A stretch of 64,000 bases of DNA from Pseudohalioglobus sediminis (GTDB lineage: Bacteria; Pseudomonadota; Gammaproteobacteria; Pseudomonadales; Halieaceae): positions 62,001 through 126,000 of the forward strand of contig NZ_VTUX01000011.1 in NCBI RefSeq assembly GCF_008370495.1, read 5' to 3'. Made by a program: the position numbers and the translations under genes. Positions 45,748 through 54,802 of this stretch are shown piece after piece; the first letter of the stretch is position 1, and every line of letters starts with the position of its first letter. The notes below the pieces were generated by a model that was not told where the DNA came from, made no database searches, and saw only the letters and a program-made list of their open reading frames with translations.

Positions 45748-47583
45748 ATGACCAGACCCTCTCCCGGCGCCCTGATTGGCGCGCTCCTCGGCATTGTTAT
45801 AAGCGTCACCCAGACCCCTGCCCTCGCGACTACCCAGTCCGGCAAAGATGAATCGGCCAGGGCCAACGCGCTGTTTGACGATATTTTTGACCGCCGCGTC
45901 CAGCGCGACCCGGTATTGCAGACCTACCAGGGCATAAAAGACGACTACGACAAATGGAATGACCTCTCCGAGGCGGCCCAGGCGAAGGAACAGGAGCACG
46001 TCAGGCAGGACCTCGAGAGCCTGCGCAGCATTGACACCAGCCAACTGGATACCGCCACACTGCTCAGTTACCGCTTGATGGAACGCGAACTGCAGGAGCA
46101 GATAGCGGACTACAAGTGGCGCCATCACAGTTACCCAGTCAACCAGATGCGCGGAGAACACGCACAAATTCCTGCGTTCCTGATAAACCAGCACCAGGTC
46201 AGCAGCATCGAGGATGCACAGGCCTACATCTCTCGCCTGAACGGCGTCGCCGTGCGCCTGGCGCAGGTCATCGAGCAGCTGGAGATACGCGAGGAGCTGG
46301 GCATCATCGCGCCGGATTTCGTGCTGCCACATGTATTGCGCACCAGTCGCAATGTGTTGCGCGGCGCGCCCTTCGAAGAGGGCGAACCGAGCACCCTGCT
46401 GGCTGACTTCAGCGCCAAGGTCGAGGCACTGGAAATCAGCGACGCGGAACGCGCCGGACTGCTGCGCGACGCTGAGCTGGCGCTCATCAACAGCGTACAG
46501 GCGGGCTATCTCGCTCTTATCAAGGCGGTGGAAAAACTGCAAAAACAGGCCACCCACGACGCTGGCGTGTGGAAGTTCCCCAATGGCGAGGCCTTCTACA
46601 GCAATCGCCTGCAGCACAACACCACCACGGATTTGACTGCCACTGAAATCCACGAGATAGGGCTGCAGGAAGTGGCCCGCATTCACGACGAGATGCGCGC
46701 CATTCGAGACCAGGTGGGTTTCAAGGGCGATCTCAAGTCGTTCATGGATTTCATGCGCAGGGATGAGCAATTCTACTACCCGAGCACCGACGAGGGACGC
46801 GAGCTGTATCTGCAGCGCGTCAACGCGGTGCTGGCGGATATGGACTCACGCCTTGACGAACTATTCCTGGTGCGCCCGCAGGCGGAGCTCATCGTGAAAG
46901 CGGTGGAACCTTTCCGCGAGCGTGCGGCTGGCAAGGCGTTTTACCAGCGGCCTGCAGCTGACGGCTCGCGCCCGGGTACCTACTACGCCAATCTCTACGA
47001 TATGAGCATGATGCCGACCTACCAATTGGAAGCGCTTGCCTATCACGAGGGGCTACCGGGCCACCATATGCAGATTGCCATCAAGCAGGAACTCGAGGAC
47101 CTGCCCAAGTTCCGACGTTACGGCGGTGTAACCGCCTATTCCGAGGGCTGGGGACTTTACTCGGAACTGCTGCCGAAAGAGATTGGTTTGTACCAGGACC
47201 CCTATTCCGACTTCGGTCGTCTCGCCATGGAACTCTGGCGTGCCGTTCGCCTGGTGGTGGATACGGGTATGCATGCCATGAAATGGACCCGGGAAGAAGC
47301 CATCGCCTATTATTTTGAGAACACCCCCAACGCCAAGATCGATGCGGTGAAAATGGTGGAGCGTCACGCAGTCATGCCCGGACAGGCAACCGCTTACAAG
47401 ATAGGCATGATCAAGATCCTCGAACTGCGAGAAAGAGCCCGCAAAGCGCTGGCTGAAGACTTCGATATCCGCGAGTTCCATGACGTGGTGCTGAGGCAGG
47501 CTGCCGTGCCCATGGATGTACTGGAAGAGCAGGTCGAGGCTTACATCGACGCCAAACAGCGGGCCACGGCAAAAGCCAAGTAG
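45748..47583 (+). CDS. DUF885 family putative zinc peptidase, exported
   Basis: A 611-residue DUF885 protein. An N-terminal hydrophobic segment and signal (ALIGALLGIVISVTQTPALA) suggest export. The C-terminal catalytic region carries HEGLPGHH (His433-His440), the DUF885 version of a zinc-binding motif, with YSEGWGLYSELLPKE providing further ligands. The family is related to M32-like peptidases and is annotated as putative peptidase without a known substrate. I used the ATG at 45748, which places the signal at the N-terminus; the longer frame adds 13 residues. Confidence 0.9.
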   Translation: MTRPSPGALIGALLGIVISVTQTPALATTQSGKDESARANALFDDIFDRRVQRDPVLQTYQGIKDDYDKWNDLSEAAQAKEQEHVRQDLESLRSIDTSQLDTATLLSYRLMERELQEQIADYKWRHHSYPVNQMRGEHAQIPAFLINQHQVSSIEDAQAYISRLNGVAVRLAQVIEQLEIREELGIIAPDFVLPHVLRTSRNVLRGAPFEEGEPSTLLADFSAKVEALEISDAERAGLLRDAELALINSVQAGYLALIKAVEKLQKQATHDAGVWKFPNGEAFYSNRLQHNTTTDLTATEIHEIGLQEVARIHDEMRAIRDQVGFKGDLKSFMDFMRRDEQFYYPSTDEGRELYLQRVNAVLADMDSRLDELFLVRPQAELIVKAVEPFRERAAGKAFYQRPAADGSRPGTYYANLYDMSMMPTYQLEALAYHEGLPGHHMQIAIKQELEDLPKFRRYGGVTAYSEGWGLYSELLPKEIGLYQDPYSDFGRLAMELWRAVRLVVDTGMHAMKWTREEAIAYYFENTPNAKIDAVKMVERHAVMPGQATAYKIGMIKILELRERARKALAEDFDIREFHDVVLRQAAVPMDVLEEQVEAYIDAKQRATAKAK

Positions 47584-47601
47584 GTAAACCTGCGGGCCCG
47601 C

Positions 47602-48519
47602 TCAGGCCCGCAGCTTCCTGACCGCCTCGACCACGGCCACAACTGCGGCGCCGGCTACCAGCCCCAACAGCATGCCCGCAAACGTTGGCGTGATTAGCGC
47701 GAGCCAGGGCGGCAGCATGTGTGCGAGGCTCTCTACGGCGTCGCCCAGCACGTGCACGTTGTGCAGGAGTATGCCCCCACCGACCATGAACATGGCGATG
47801 GTGCCGATCACGCCCAGTGCTTTCATCAGCCAGGGCGCGAAACTGATCAGCCCCTGGCCCAGCCAGCGCAGGAAACGAGGCCAGGCACCCTCGCCTTCAC
47901 GCGCATACAGGTGCATGCCGGCATCATCCAGCTTGACGATGCCAGCCACCAGACCGTAAACGCCCACGGTCATCACAATTGCAATACCCGAGAGCACGCC
48001 GACCTGGGTAATGAAATCAGCACCCGCAACCACGCCAAGCGTCAGCACGATGATTTCCGCCGAGAGGATGAAGTCGGTGCGTATCGCGCCCTTGATCTTG
48101 CCGCGCTCGTACTCGACGAGGTCCACTTCCTCATGCGACAGCGCTTCAATCCGCCGGGCTCGTTCGGTGTCCTCTTCACGGCCATGCAGGAACTTGTGCA
48201 GCAGTTTTTCGCTGCCCTCAAAACACAGGTACAGGCCACCAGCAAGCAGTGCCGGCGTGATCAACCAGGGCGCAAACGCCGATGCCAGCAGCGCCAGTGG
48301 CACCAGGATCAGCTTGTTCAAAAAAGACCCCTTGGCGACCGCCCACACGACCGGCAGCTCGCGTTCCGCGCGCACCCCGGTAACCTTTTCCGCATTTACC
48401 GCCAGGTCATCACCCAGTACGCCCGCCGTTTTCTTGGCGGCGACCTTGGTCATCACCGACACATCGTCGAGCACGGCAGCAATATCATCGAGCAGTAGCA
48501 GCAGGCTGGAACCGGCCAT
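47602..48519 (-). CDS. yedI: Inner-membrane protein of the DUF808 (YedI) family
   Basis: A 305-residue membrane protein of the DUF808 family. It opens with the family start MAGSSLLLLLDDIAAVLDDVSVMTKVAAKKTAGVLGDDLAVNAEKVTGV, then has about six membrane segments and the acidic motif EALSHEEVDLVEYERGKIKGAIRTDFILSAEI. Its function is unknown. GGGGGAAA precedes the ATG at 48519. It is divergent from trhP and convergent with the DUF885 gene. Confidence 0.93.
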   Translation of the reverse strand: MAGSSLLLLLDDIAAVLDDVSVMTKVAAKKTAGVLGDDLAVNAEKVTGVRAERELPVVWAVAKGSFLNKLILVPLALLASAFAPWLITPALLAGGLYLCFEGSEKLLHKFLHGREEDTERARRIEALSHEEVDLVEYERGKIKGAIRTDFILSAEIIVLTLGVVAGADFITQVGVLSGIAIVMTVGVYGLVAGIVKLDDAGMHLYAREGEGAWPRFLRWLGQGLISFAPWLMKALGVIGTIAMFMVGGGILLHNVHVLGDAVESLAHMLPPWLALITPTFAGMLLGLVAGAAVVAVVEAVRKLRA

Positions 48520-48644
48520 AGTCTTTCCCCCAGAATAATCCATTGCAGTGTGCCGTGAACGAGAGCAAAACACTAGTTGAGCGAGTGCCCGTTGGGTACA
48601 ATGCGCGGCTGTTTTTTGACCACCGGCAGAGTCCCTGATCCACC

Positions 48645-49997
48645 ATGAACCAGCTCACTTCCCCGGAACTGCTATCCCCGGCAGGCACCCTGAAATCCAT
48701 GCGCTATGCCTTTGCCTATGGCGCCGACGCCGTCTATGCGGGCCAGCCGCGCTACAGCCTCAGGGTTCGCAATAATGAATTCAACAAACTGGAAAACCTG
48801 GCTGCCGCGGTAGAGGAGGCACACCGGCTTGGCAAGCAGTTCTACCTGGCATCAAATATCTCGCCTCACAACGACAAGGTGCGCTCCTATATCCGCGACC
48901 TGGAACCCGTCATTGGCATGGGCCCGGATGCCCTGATCATGTCCGACCCGGGCCTGATCATGCTGGTAAAAGAGCGCTGGCCCGAGCAGGAGGTGCACCT
49001 GTCGGTGCAGGCCAATGCGGTCAACTGGGCAACGGTCAAGTTCTGGCAGCGCCAGGGTATCAGCCGGGTCATTCTCTCGCGCGAACTGTCACTGGATGAA
49101 ATTGAGGAAATCCGGCAGCAGTGCCCGGACATGGAACTGGAAGTTTTCGTGCACGGGGCACTCTGTATCGCCTACTCCGGGCGTTGCCTGCTGTCCGGAT
49201 ACATGACGCATCGCGACTCCAACCAGGGCGCCTGCACCAACTCCTGCCGCTGGGAATATAACGCACACCCGGCACAGCAGACGGAAACCGGCGACATCAT
49301 TGCGGTAGACGCCATGGCCGACGGGAACGCCGCGACATCTCATCATCCGGCCGCAAGCCAGCCGGTGCTGCTGCAGGAGCAGAATCGACCCGGTGAATAC
49401 ATGCCTGCCTATGAAGACGAACACGGCACCTACATCATGAATTCCAAGGACCTGCGCGCCGTACAGCACGTGGAAAGACTGGTCAGAATGGGCATCCATT
49501 CACTGAAGATCGAGGGCCGCACCAAGAGTCACTACTATGTGGCACGCACTGCCCAGGTCTACCGGCACGCGATCGACAACGCGGTGGCTGGCAAACCCTT
49601 TGATATGTCACTCATGGCAGAACTTGACCACCTGGCCAACCGCGGCTATACCGAGGGCTTCTATCGCCGGCATGTACCGAGTGAATACCAGAACTACGAT
49701 ATCGGACACTCCGGCAACCCCAATCAGCAGTTTGTTGGCGAGGCGATGGCGTGCAGCGGCGACAGGCTCACGGTAGATGTGAAGAACCGCTTTGCCGTGG
49801 GCGACACGCTGGAACTGATCACCCCCGCCGGCAACCACAGTTTCCAGCTAAGCCATATTGAAGACCGCCGTGGCCAGGCCATGGAGGTCGCACCCGGTTC
49901 AGGCCACGTGGTGTCCATCCCGCTGCCCGCCGGCATTCACGTGGGCGAAGATGGTGGCCACGTGTTGCTGATGCGTTACTCAGTCACCCCGGGTTGA
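48645..49997 (+). CDS. trhP: Peptidase U32 family tRNA hydroxylation protein TrhP (YegQ)
   Basis: A 450-residue U32-family protein matching YegQ, renamed TrhP, which takes part in prephenate-dependent formation of 5-hydroxyuridine at tRNA position 34. It has the family opening PELLSPAGTLKSMRYAFAYGADAVYAG. Four cysteines, Cys174, Cys181, Cys197 and Cys201 (CIAYSGRC...ACTNSC), are the conserved metal or iron-sulfur ligand set. A C-terminal SelB/EF-Tu-like beta domain follows (LTVDVKNRFAVGDTLELITP). The last 18 bp overlap the convergent ppk gene. Confidence 0.93.
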   Translation: MNQLTSPELLSPAGTLKSMRYAFAYGADAVYAGQPRYSLRVRNNEFNKLENLAAAVEEAHRLGKQFYLASNISPHNDKVRSYIRDLEPVIGMGPDALIMSDPGLIMLVKERWPEQEVHLSVQANAVNWATVKFWQRQGISRVILSRELSLDEIEEIRQQCPDMELEVFVHGALCIAYSGRCLLSGYMTHRDSNQGACTNSCRWEYNAHPAQQTETGDIIAVDAMADGNAATSHHPAASQPVLLQEQNRPGEYMPAYEDEHGTYIMNSKDLRAVQHVERLVRMGIHSLKIEGRTKSHYYVARTAQVYRHAIDNAVAGKPFDMSLMAELDHLANRGYTEGFYRRHVPSEYQNYDIGHSGNPNQQFVGEAMACSGDRLTVDVKNRFAVGDTLELITPAGNHSFQLSHIEDRRGQAMEVAPGSGHVVSIPLPAGIHVGEDGGHVLLMRYSVTPG

Positions 49998-52145
49998 TTT
50001 CAGCAGGGGCTGCTTGCGTCGCCGCTTTGCCGGGACATTCATTCTCGATTTAGGATAGCGCGGCAGCTTACCCGTACTCAGGTAGCGATAGATGCTCTCC
50101 TGGGAACGAATTTTCGCCGATCCTTTCTTGGCCGGCACGTACTCGTTGTCCTGGTCCTGATCCAGCACGCGGGCTTTAACATTGTCGTGCCACTGCTGAT
50201 CCAGCACATTCTGGATTATCTCCTGCGCATCCTTGTCAAAAACAGGCACCAGCACTTCTACCCTGAAATCCAGGTTGCGGGTCATCAGGTCAGCCGAGCC
50301 TATCAGGTAACGGGGATTCCCACGGTTGTAGAACACGTAGGCACGCGGATGCTCCAGGAATCGGTCGACAATGCTGATCGCCTGGATGTTTTCGGACAGC
50401 CCTTTCACGCCGGGAAGCAGCGAGCACATGCCGCGGACGATGAGATGCACCTGCACGCCCGCGTCGCTGGCCTCGTAGAGTTTCTTCACCATGCTGCGAT
50501 CAACGAGATTATTACACTTGAGCGTCATTTCAGCGCGGTAACCCGCCTTGGCATTGGCAATTTCCTGTTCAATCAACTCCATCAGTCCAGACCGGCTACT
50601 GTGCGGCGAAACCAGCAATACGCGATAGTCCGGCCGGCGATAGGTGTACTGGAGGAAATCGAACACACTGAACACGTCTTTACCCACGTTCTGGTCGTGG
50701 GTCATCAATGTGAAATCGGTGTAAACCCGGGCGGTTTTTTCGTTGAAATTCCCGGTCCCTATGTGACTGTAAAAGCGTCGTGAGGAGCCCTCCATGCGCT
50801 CGATCAGGATCAGCTTGGAGTGCACCTTGAGGCCGGGAATACCGAAAATAACGTCGATCCCGTTCTCCGTCAGTCGCTGCGCCCAGTTAATGTTTGCCTG
50901 CTCATCAAAGCGGGCCGCCAGTTCGACCACCGCCAGCACGCGCTTGCCGTTGTCCACTGCATTCACCAGCGCATCGATGACGCGGGAATTCTTTGCCACG
51001 CGGTAAAGGCATATCTTTATGTCCGTAACGTTCGGGTCCAGCGCCGCGCTTTTCAACAAATCAATGACGTAGTCGAAGGGATGGTAGGGGTAGTAGAGAA
51101 ATACATCCTTCTCGCGGATCACATCGAAAATACTGCCGGGTTCGTCCAGGCGCGGCAGGCGAATCGGCGGCAGTGGCTTGAATTCGAAGTACTTGGGGCC
51201 CACGTTTGGAAAGCCCATGAAATCCTTGGAATTGTGATAGCGACCGCCCGCGATCAGACTATCGTACTTGCCGAAACCAAAACGGGCCTTCAGGTACTCC
51301 AGCAGGCGATCCGGCATGTTGTTGTCGTAAACCATGCGCACTGCATCGGCCTTGCGACGCTGCTTCAGGCTTTTGGCCATTTTATCGATGAGGCTCTGGG
51401 TGATGCCGGTATCTATTTCCAGCTCTGCGTCTCGCGAAAACTTGAAGCAATACGCGTTGGCTTCTTCGACCGCGATAACTCCGCGAAACATCTGCGGCAG
51501 GCAGAAACGGATAATATTATCCAGCACGATAAAAACCTTACCGCCCTTGCCCTTGCGCCTGGGTATCTCCACAAATCGGTCCAGCCGGTCTGTAGGCACC
51601 TCCACCACCGCGTAGTCATAGTTGTCCCCGGAGCGGATATCCACGCCCAAATACAGCGATTCATCATTAAGGGTCGGGATCTCCCGATCCTCGCGCAACA
51701 GGATGGGATCAAGCTCGGGCAGCACCTTGGTGGTGAAGTACCGCTGCACGAACTCCGCCTGCCCCTCATCAAGCTGACGCTCATTGACCAGGTAGATCTT
51801 GCGCTGGGCCAGCTGTTTCATAATCTGCGCGTAGATGCGGTCGAATTCCTTCTGCAGTTCGACCACGCCTTCCAGTATCGCCGCCAACAGATCCTTGAAA
51901 TGTTGTCGATTACTGCCACCGGATACAGAGATCAGTCGCCGCACCTCCGCCACCCGTACACGGAAGAATTCATCCGAGTTGTTGGAGAATATTCCCAGGT
52001 AGCGCAAGCGCTCGATTACAGGTACTGATTCGTCTGCCGCCTCCTGCAATACACGGGCGTTAAATGACAGCCAGCTAAGCTCGCGCGGATAGAACAATTC
52101 ATGCTCGCGCAGGTCAGCCACGCGCGTTTTGATTGGGTTAGCCAT
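49980..52145 (-). CDS. ppk: Polyphosphate kinase Ppk1
   Basis: A 721-residue PPK1 that makes long-chain polyphosphate from ATP. It has the expected N-terminal (FYPRELSWLSFNARVLQEA), head, and two PLD-like catalytic domains. The autophosphorylated histidine is about His461 in FYSHIGTGNFNEKTARVYTDF, with a second family block VHSKLILIER. I used the ATG at 52145; a GTG codon precedes it directly, and AAGG gives the ribosome-binding site. A DNA-modification or SPX-type regulator is not nearby. The 3' end overlaps trhP by 18 bp on the opposite strand. Confidence 0.97.
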   Translation of the reverse strand: MANPIKTRVADLREHELFYPRELSWLSFNARVLQEAADESVPVIERLRYLGIFSNNSDEFFRVRVAEVRRLISVSGGSNRQHFKDLLAAILEGVVELQKEFDRIYAQIMKQLAQRKIYLVNERQLDEGQAEFVQRYFTTKVLPELDPILLREDREIPTLNDESLYLGVDIRSGDNYDYAVVEVPTDRLDRFVEIPRRKGKGGKVFIVLDNIIRFCLPQMFRGVIAVEEANAYCFKFSRDAELEIDTGITQSLIDKMAKSLKQRRKADAVRMVYDNNMPDRLLEYLKARFGFGKYDSLIAGGRYHNSKDFMGFPNVGPKYFEFKPLPPIRLPRLDEPGSIFDVIREKDVFLYYPYHPFDYVIDLLKSAALDPNVTDIKICLYRVAKNSRVIDALVNAVDNGKRVLAVVELAARFDEQANINWAQRLTENGIDVIFGIPGLKVHSKLILIERMEGSSRRFYSHIGTGNFNEKTARVYTDFTLMTHDQNVGKDVFSVFDFLQYTYRRPDYRVLLVSPHSSRSGLMELIEQEIANAKAGYRAEMTLKCNNLVDRSMVKKLYEASDAGVQVHLIVRGMCSLLPGVKGLSENIQAISIVDRFLEHPRAYVFYNRGNPRYLIGSADLMTRNLDFRVEVLVPVFDKDAQEIIQNVLDQQWHDNVKARVLDQDQDNEYVPAKKGSAKIRSQESIYRYLSTGKLPRYPKSRMNVPAKRRRKQPLLKSTRGD

Positions 52146-52418
52146 CACCAGCCTTATGGGTTTCAGTGGGCTCTTAATCTATTACATCAACGGCTGAAAA
52201 AACACCTGCGTCGAATGACATCTCCATGATTGCTGATCGGGGTCAAGGTGAGCGACGCGAAAGGCACGTGCGGTGCATGCGCTGCTCCGGTCCCCATTGG
52301 TTCCAGGGGCGTTTACACGGCAATTGGTTTTATTCCCAGCCACCTCCCCTTCGGCGTGCCCGGTAGAACGGGGCAGGCTCTCCATGGCTGCCGCGGACAT
52401 ACCGTACATCCTGTACAT

Positions 52419-52502
52419 AAAAAAAGCCCGGCGCGAAGGCCGGGCAAAGTAGGGATTACAACCTACAGGGGACTGGTTTGCAGCGACGCATGGAAAGGCG
52501 TC
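52419..52502 (-). ncRNA. Candidate small RNA unit B with strong terminator
   Basis: On the minus strand, downstream of the 52590 gene, a run of RNA-like hairpins appears. GACGC-8 nt-GCGTC (52485-52502) is followed by a single-stranded stretch ending in GTCCCCTG (52466-52473), a GTAGG/CCTAC hairpin (52449-52466) and a perfect 7-bp terminator GCCCGGC-6 nt-GCCGGGC (52426-52445) with seven T residues (52419-52425). The octamer GTCCCCTG is identical in the candidate small RNA at 53183-53286. No clear promoter is visible, so it may be processed from the upstream transcript or simply end it. Confidence 0.35.
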
Positions 52503-52513
52503 AGCCGCGGAAT

Positions 52514-52572
52514 AAAAAGAGCCCGGTTATTCCCGATACCGCTGGGCCAGGCTAAGGTAGGGATTCGCTACC
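52514..52572 (-). terminator. Hairpin-terminator unit A directly after the 52590 gene
   Basis: On the minus strand a CCCCC-containing stretch leads into the hairpin GGTAG/CTACC (52556-52572), then an imperfect GCCC...GGGC stem with inner CGGT/ACCG pairing (52521-52547), followed by TCTTTTTATT. It is a likely terminator for the hypothetical gene ending at 52590. It shares AATCCCTAC with unit B about 100 bp downstream, so A and B look like diverged tandem copies. Confidence 0.5.
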
Positions 52573-52589
52573 CTGGGGGCCGGAACTAC

Positions 52590-52991
52590 TCAGGCCGCCT
52601 CTTGCATTGCCTGCGGATACCGCTCGGCAAATGCCTCAAAACTGTAGTCTTCCATCTGCAATTCCTTGAGTACCGCAGCCACTTCATCACCACTGCGCGT
52701 TTGCAGTCGCCGGTGTATGGTCGCCAGCAGGCCCTGCTTTCTGACCATCTGCCAGGTACCCGTTGCCCGTGTGCGCTTGCCTTTGTTGTGGCTCAGGGCT
52801 TCTTCGTAGGCGTAAATCACGCGCAGGGCATCGAGTTCCTGCGCTGTATCCGCGCCGTGCTGTTCTGCCCGGAGATCCACGGCCCGTCGGTACGCTTGCA
52901 CCGCCAGTTCCGGGTGACCGCGACGCTCGGCGTTCCTGGCGAACACGTAACACAGTTCCGGTTCGCGAATACGTTCGACTAGTTCATGCAT
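52590..52991 (-). CDS. Hypothetical protein, TPR-like N-terminal half
   Basis: A 133-residue soluble protein without signal or membrane segment. The N-terminal half ELCYVFARNAERRGHPELAVQAYRRAVDLRA reads like one to two tetratricopeptide-type helical hairpins. The C-terminal half (YAYEEALSHNKGKRTRATGTWQMVRKQGLLATIHRRLQTR) is basic and helical. I recall similar uncharacterised proteins in other gammaproteobacteria but cannot name the family. The ATG at 52991 has GGGAG seven bases upstream, better than a GTG at 53012. Terminator-like units follow it and a candidate small RNA lies upstream. Confidence 0.72.
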   Translation of the reverse strand: MHELVERIREPELCYVFARNAERRGHPELAVQAYRRAVDLRAEQHGADTAQELDALRVIYAYEEALSHNKGKRTRATGTWQMVRKQGLLATIHRRLQTRSGDEVAAVLKELQMEDYSFEAFAERYPQAMQEAA

Positions 52992-53182
52992 CTTGAAGCT
53001 CCCTTTGCTCACGCCGGCAGGCGTTGTGTTTCGGTATGGGTGTATATTAGAAAATGCAGCGAGTTGACCACATGGCCACTCGCGCCAGACGCATGACCGG
53101 GAGCGACAGATCGCGAGGCTTTTCTAGAAAGAACATTAAGAAGTAAAGCGAAACACCTGAAGAGGAACAGCTTTGACGGCAT

Positions 53183-53286
53183 AAAAAAGCCCGCCGTACA
53201 AAGAGTATGGCGGGCTAACAGCCGTATGTTTCGGGGCAGAAACATCGGCCAGGGGACGTGTAGCACGCGCAGGGAGCGACGTGCTT
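53183..53286 (-). ncRNA. Candidate small RNA with three hairpins and own promoter
   Basis: A transcript of about 104 nt can be drawn on the minus strand. From a predicted start near 53286 it contains hairpin 1 (53263-53284: GCACG/CGTGC with inner CGC/GCG and loop TCCCT), then a single-stranded TACACGTCCCCTGG. Hairpin 2 (53222-53248) is a 10-bp stem with one bulged A and a loop TGCCCC. A Rho-independent terminator ends it (GCCCGCC/GGCGGGC at 53189-53195 and 53209-53215, then TTTTTT). C-rich loops and linker are typical of antisense small RNAs that pair with Shine-Dalgarno regions. No reading frame fits a protein. I do not recognise an RNA family. Confidence 0.55.
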
Positions 53287-53291
53287 ACAAA

Positions 53292-53319
53292 AACATAGTC
53301 CCACTTGGCCAAATAGCAA
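53292..53319 (-). promoter_or_regulatory. Predicted sigma-70 promoter of the candidate small RNA
   Basis: TTGCTA (53314-53319) and TATGTT (53292-53297) on the minus strand are separated by 16 bp, in an AT-rich patch unlike its surroundings. The expected start is an A at about 53286, immediately before the first hairpin of the candidate RNA. Confidence 0.5.
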
Positions 53320-53372
53320 ATTTTTAACGTAAATATTTCACCCCCGGGCGGGGCAAAAAGTGCTGCGCTTGC

Positions 53373-54242
53373 TCAGGGTTTCAGCGCGAGGACGTCCGTT
53401 TTAAGGTGCTCCAGCACCTTTTCAGCAGTGTTGCCGATCAGCCTGGCCTTTACACCCTTGCGCCCTACTGTGCCCATCACCACAATCTGCGCACGCTTTG
53501 CCGCCGCCCGGCTGGCGATGACCTTTTCCACGGGACCGCGCTTGACGTGGAACGCCTTCTCCGGAATGCCGAGTCGCTGGGATAGCTCGCTGATATGGCC
53601 AGCCATATCCTGTTTGGCTTGTTTCACGTAGGAAATCGGGTCTACCAGGTCCAGTTCGTGCAGCAACACAGGCACTTCAACCGCGCAGATAATCTCCAGC
53701 TCCTCGCCCATACCTTCCGCCAGTGCCTTGGCCTCTGTCAGCACGCGCATATTCAGCTTTTTCTTTTGTGACACATTTGTACCCAGGTCGACCGCAGCCA
53801 TCACCGGAGCGGTTCGGCGCCACTTGTTCTCCGCCAGGATCAACAGCGGCGCGGGACACTCGCGCAGCAACAGCCAGTCAGAGGAAGCATGGGCGAAACT
53901 TTCAGTGCGGTGACCGGTCTTGACCACCATCTGGTACTCATGCCGGCCGCACAGCTTGTTCACCCGCGCGACGAAATCTTTTTCCCAGTAAACATGCACC
54001 TTGACGCGCTGGCCCGAGCTGTAGTGCTTGTCGACCTGCGACTGCACAGCATTTTCGCGCTCATCGAGCAGGCGCTTCTTGATCGCATCCCGGCCGGCAG
54101 CATCTTTCGCCACCTTGCCGAGGGGAGCGTAAACAATGGCGATGACATCCGTATCCAGACCCAGTTTGTCGGCAATTTCCAGGCCCCGGGGAACGGCGAT
54201 TTTTTCACCCTCCAGATCGGCGATGATCAGAAGCTTACCCAT
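53373..54242 (-). CDS. Tandem universal stress protein (UspE-like)
   Basis: A 289-residue protein with two universal stress protein domains in tandem. The first begins MGKLLIIADLEGEKIAVPRGLEIA. The second begins APVMAAVDLGTNVSQKKKLN and ends with VVMGTVGRKGVKARLIGNTAEKVLEHLKTDVLALKP, close to the G-2x-G-9x-G nucleotide-binding pattern (with Asn where Ser/Thr is usual). It resembles the UspE class rather than UspA. I used the ATG at 54242; its ribosome-binding site is weak. The gene is preceded on its strand by a terminator after the small winged-helix gene, so it is probably monocistronic. Confidence 0.9.
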   Translation of the reverse strand: MGKLLIIADLEGEKIAVPRGLEIADKLGLDTDVIAIVYAPLGKVAKDAAGRDAIKKRLLDERENAVQSQVDKHYSSGQRVKVHVYWEKDFVARVNKLCGRHEYQMVVKTGHRTESFAHASSDWLLLRECPAPLLILAENKWRRTAPVMAAVDLGTNVSQKKKLNMRVLTEAKALAEGMGEELEIICAVEVPVLLHELDLVDPISYVKQAKQDMAGHISELSQRLGIPEKAFHVKRGPVEKVIASRAAAKRAQIVVMGTVGRKGVKARLIGNTAEKVLEHLKTDVLALKP

Positions 54243-54323
54243 GCATTGTGTCCCATACTGAATCAATGCAGGGATTATAGGGTCTTGTCGGGGGGAAGGA
54301 AGTGAAGCAGATCAATTAGCGGG

Positions 54324-54353
54324 AAAAAACTGCCCGCCGCAGACAGCGGCGGC
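54324..54353 (-). terminator. Rho-independent terminator after the 54446 gene
   Basis: On the minus strand, GCCGCCGC-TGTCT-GCGGCGGGC (54332-54353) forms an 8-bp GC stem with one bulge, followed by AGTTTTTT (T-run at 54324-54329). It closes the transcript of the small winged-helix gene before the universal stress gene. Confidence 0.8.
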
Positions 54354-54445
54354 AATGTCCGCGCCACGGGGCGCGCTTCCCGGCCCAGCCATTTCGCCGC
54401 GCCGGAAGGGGGTTTTAGCGGCGGGCGCCCGGGGCTGACCCCGGA

Positions 54446-54703
54446 TCAGGCATCAAATGCGGCTCGCGCATACCAGCGACTACCCGCCCGCTCCACGCGC
54501 CCCTCGCGCTGCAGTCGACACAGCGCCCGCTCCACGGCGCCATCATGGTAGATGTTCGCGCCCGCGGGCACCCATTCAGACAGGAGGCCGGACAGATCCT
54601 CCACCGTGGCGCCACTGCGATAGCTACCACTGACGGCCAGGTAAACCATCGATTCCATCATGCGCACGACCTTGTCGGCTATTGCGATAACAGGCTTGTT
54701 CAT
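54446..54703 (-). CDS. Small hypothetical protein, possible winged helix
   Basis: An 85-residue protein: MNKPVIAIADKVVRMMESMVYLAVSGSYRSG, then ATVEDLSGLLSEWVPAGANIYHDGAVERALCRLQREGRVERAGSRWYA. The second half, with helices followed by RVERAGSRWY, looks like a small winged-helix DNA-binding fold, but I know no specific family. The ATG at 54703 has a strong AAAGGAGG. It sits between the AraC gene and the universal stress gene on the same strand and has its own terminator. Confidence 0.65.
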   Translation of the reverse strand: MNKPVIAIADKVVRMMESMVYLAVSGSYRSGATVEDLSGLLSEWVPAGANIYHDGAVERALCRLQREGRVERAGSRWYARAAFDA

Positions 54704-54802
54704 GGCGTGTCCTCCTTTGATCAACGAGGACCAGCATATCCGCAGACGCGAGAATCACCGATTGCCGATGGCGCCATCATCATGGCCCGGGGCGCCAGTT
54801 AC

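Noticed and set aside
50820-52028. Open frame of about 400 codons opposite ppk
   Set aside because: It is antisense to the conserved ppk gene, with no family resemblance or ribosome-binding site.
52230-52982. Plus-strand frame of 250 codons across the small-RNA-like region
   Set aside because: It crosses two terminator hairpins and the opposite hypothetical gene, and its product has a random composition.
53009-53266. Minus-strand frame of 85 codons within the candidate small RNA
   Set aside because: It runs through both RNA hairpins and the terminator and has no ribosome-binding site; the RNA reading explains the sequence better.
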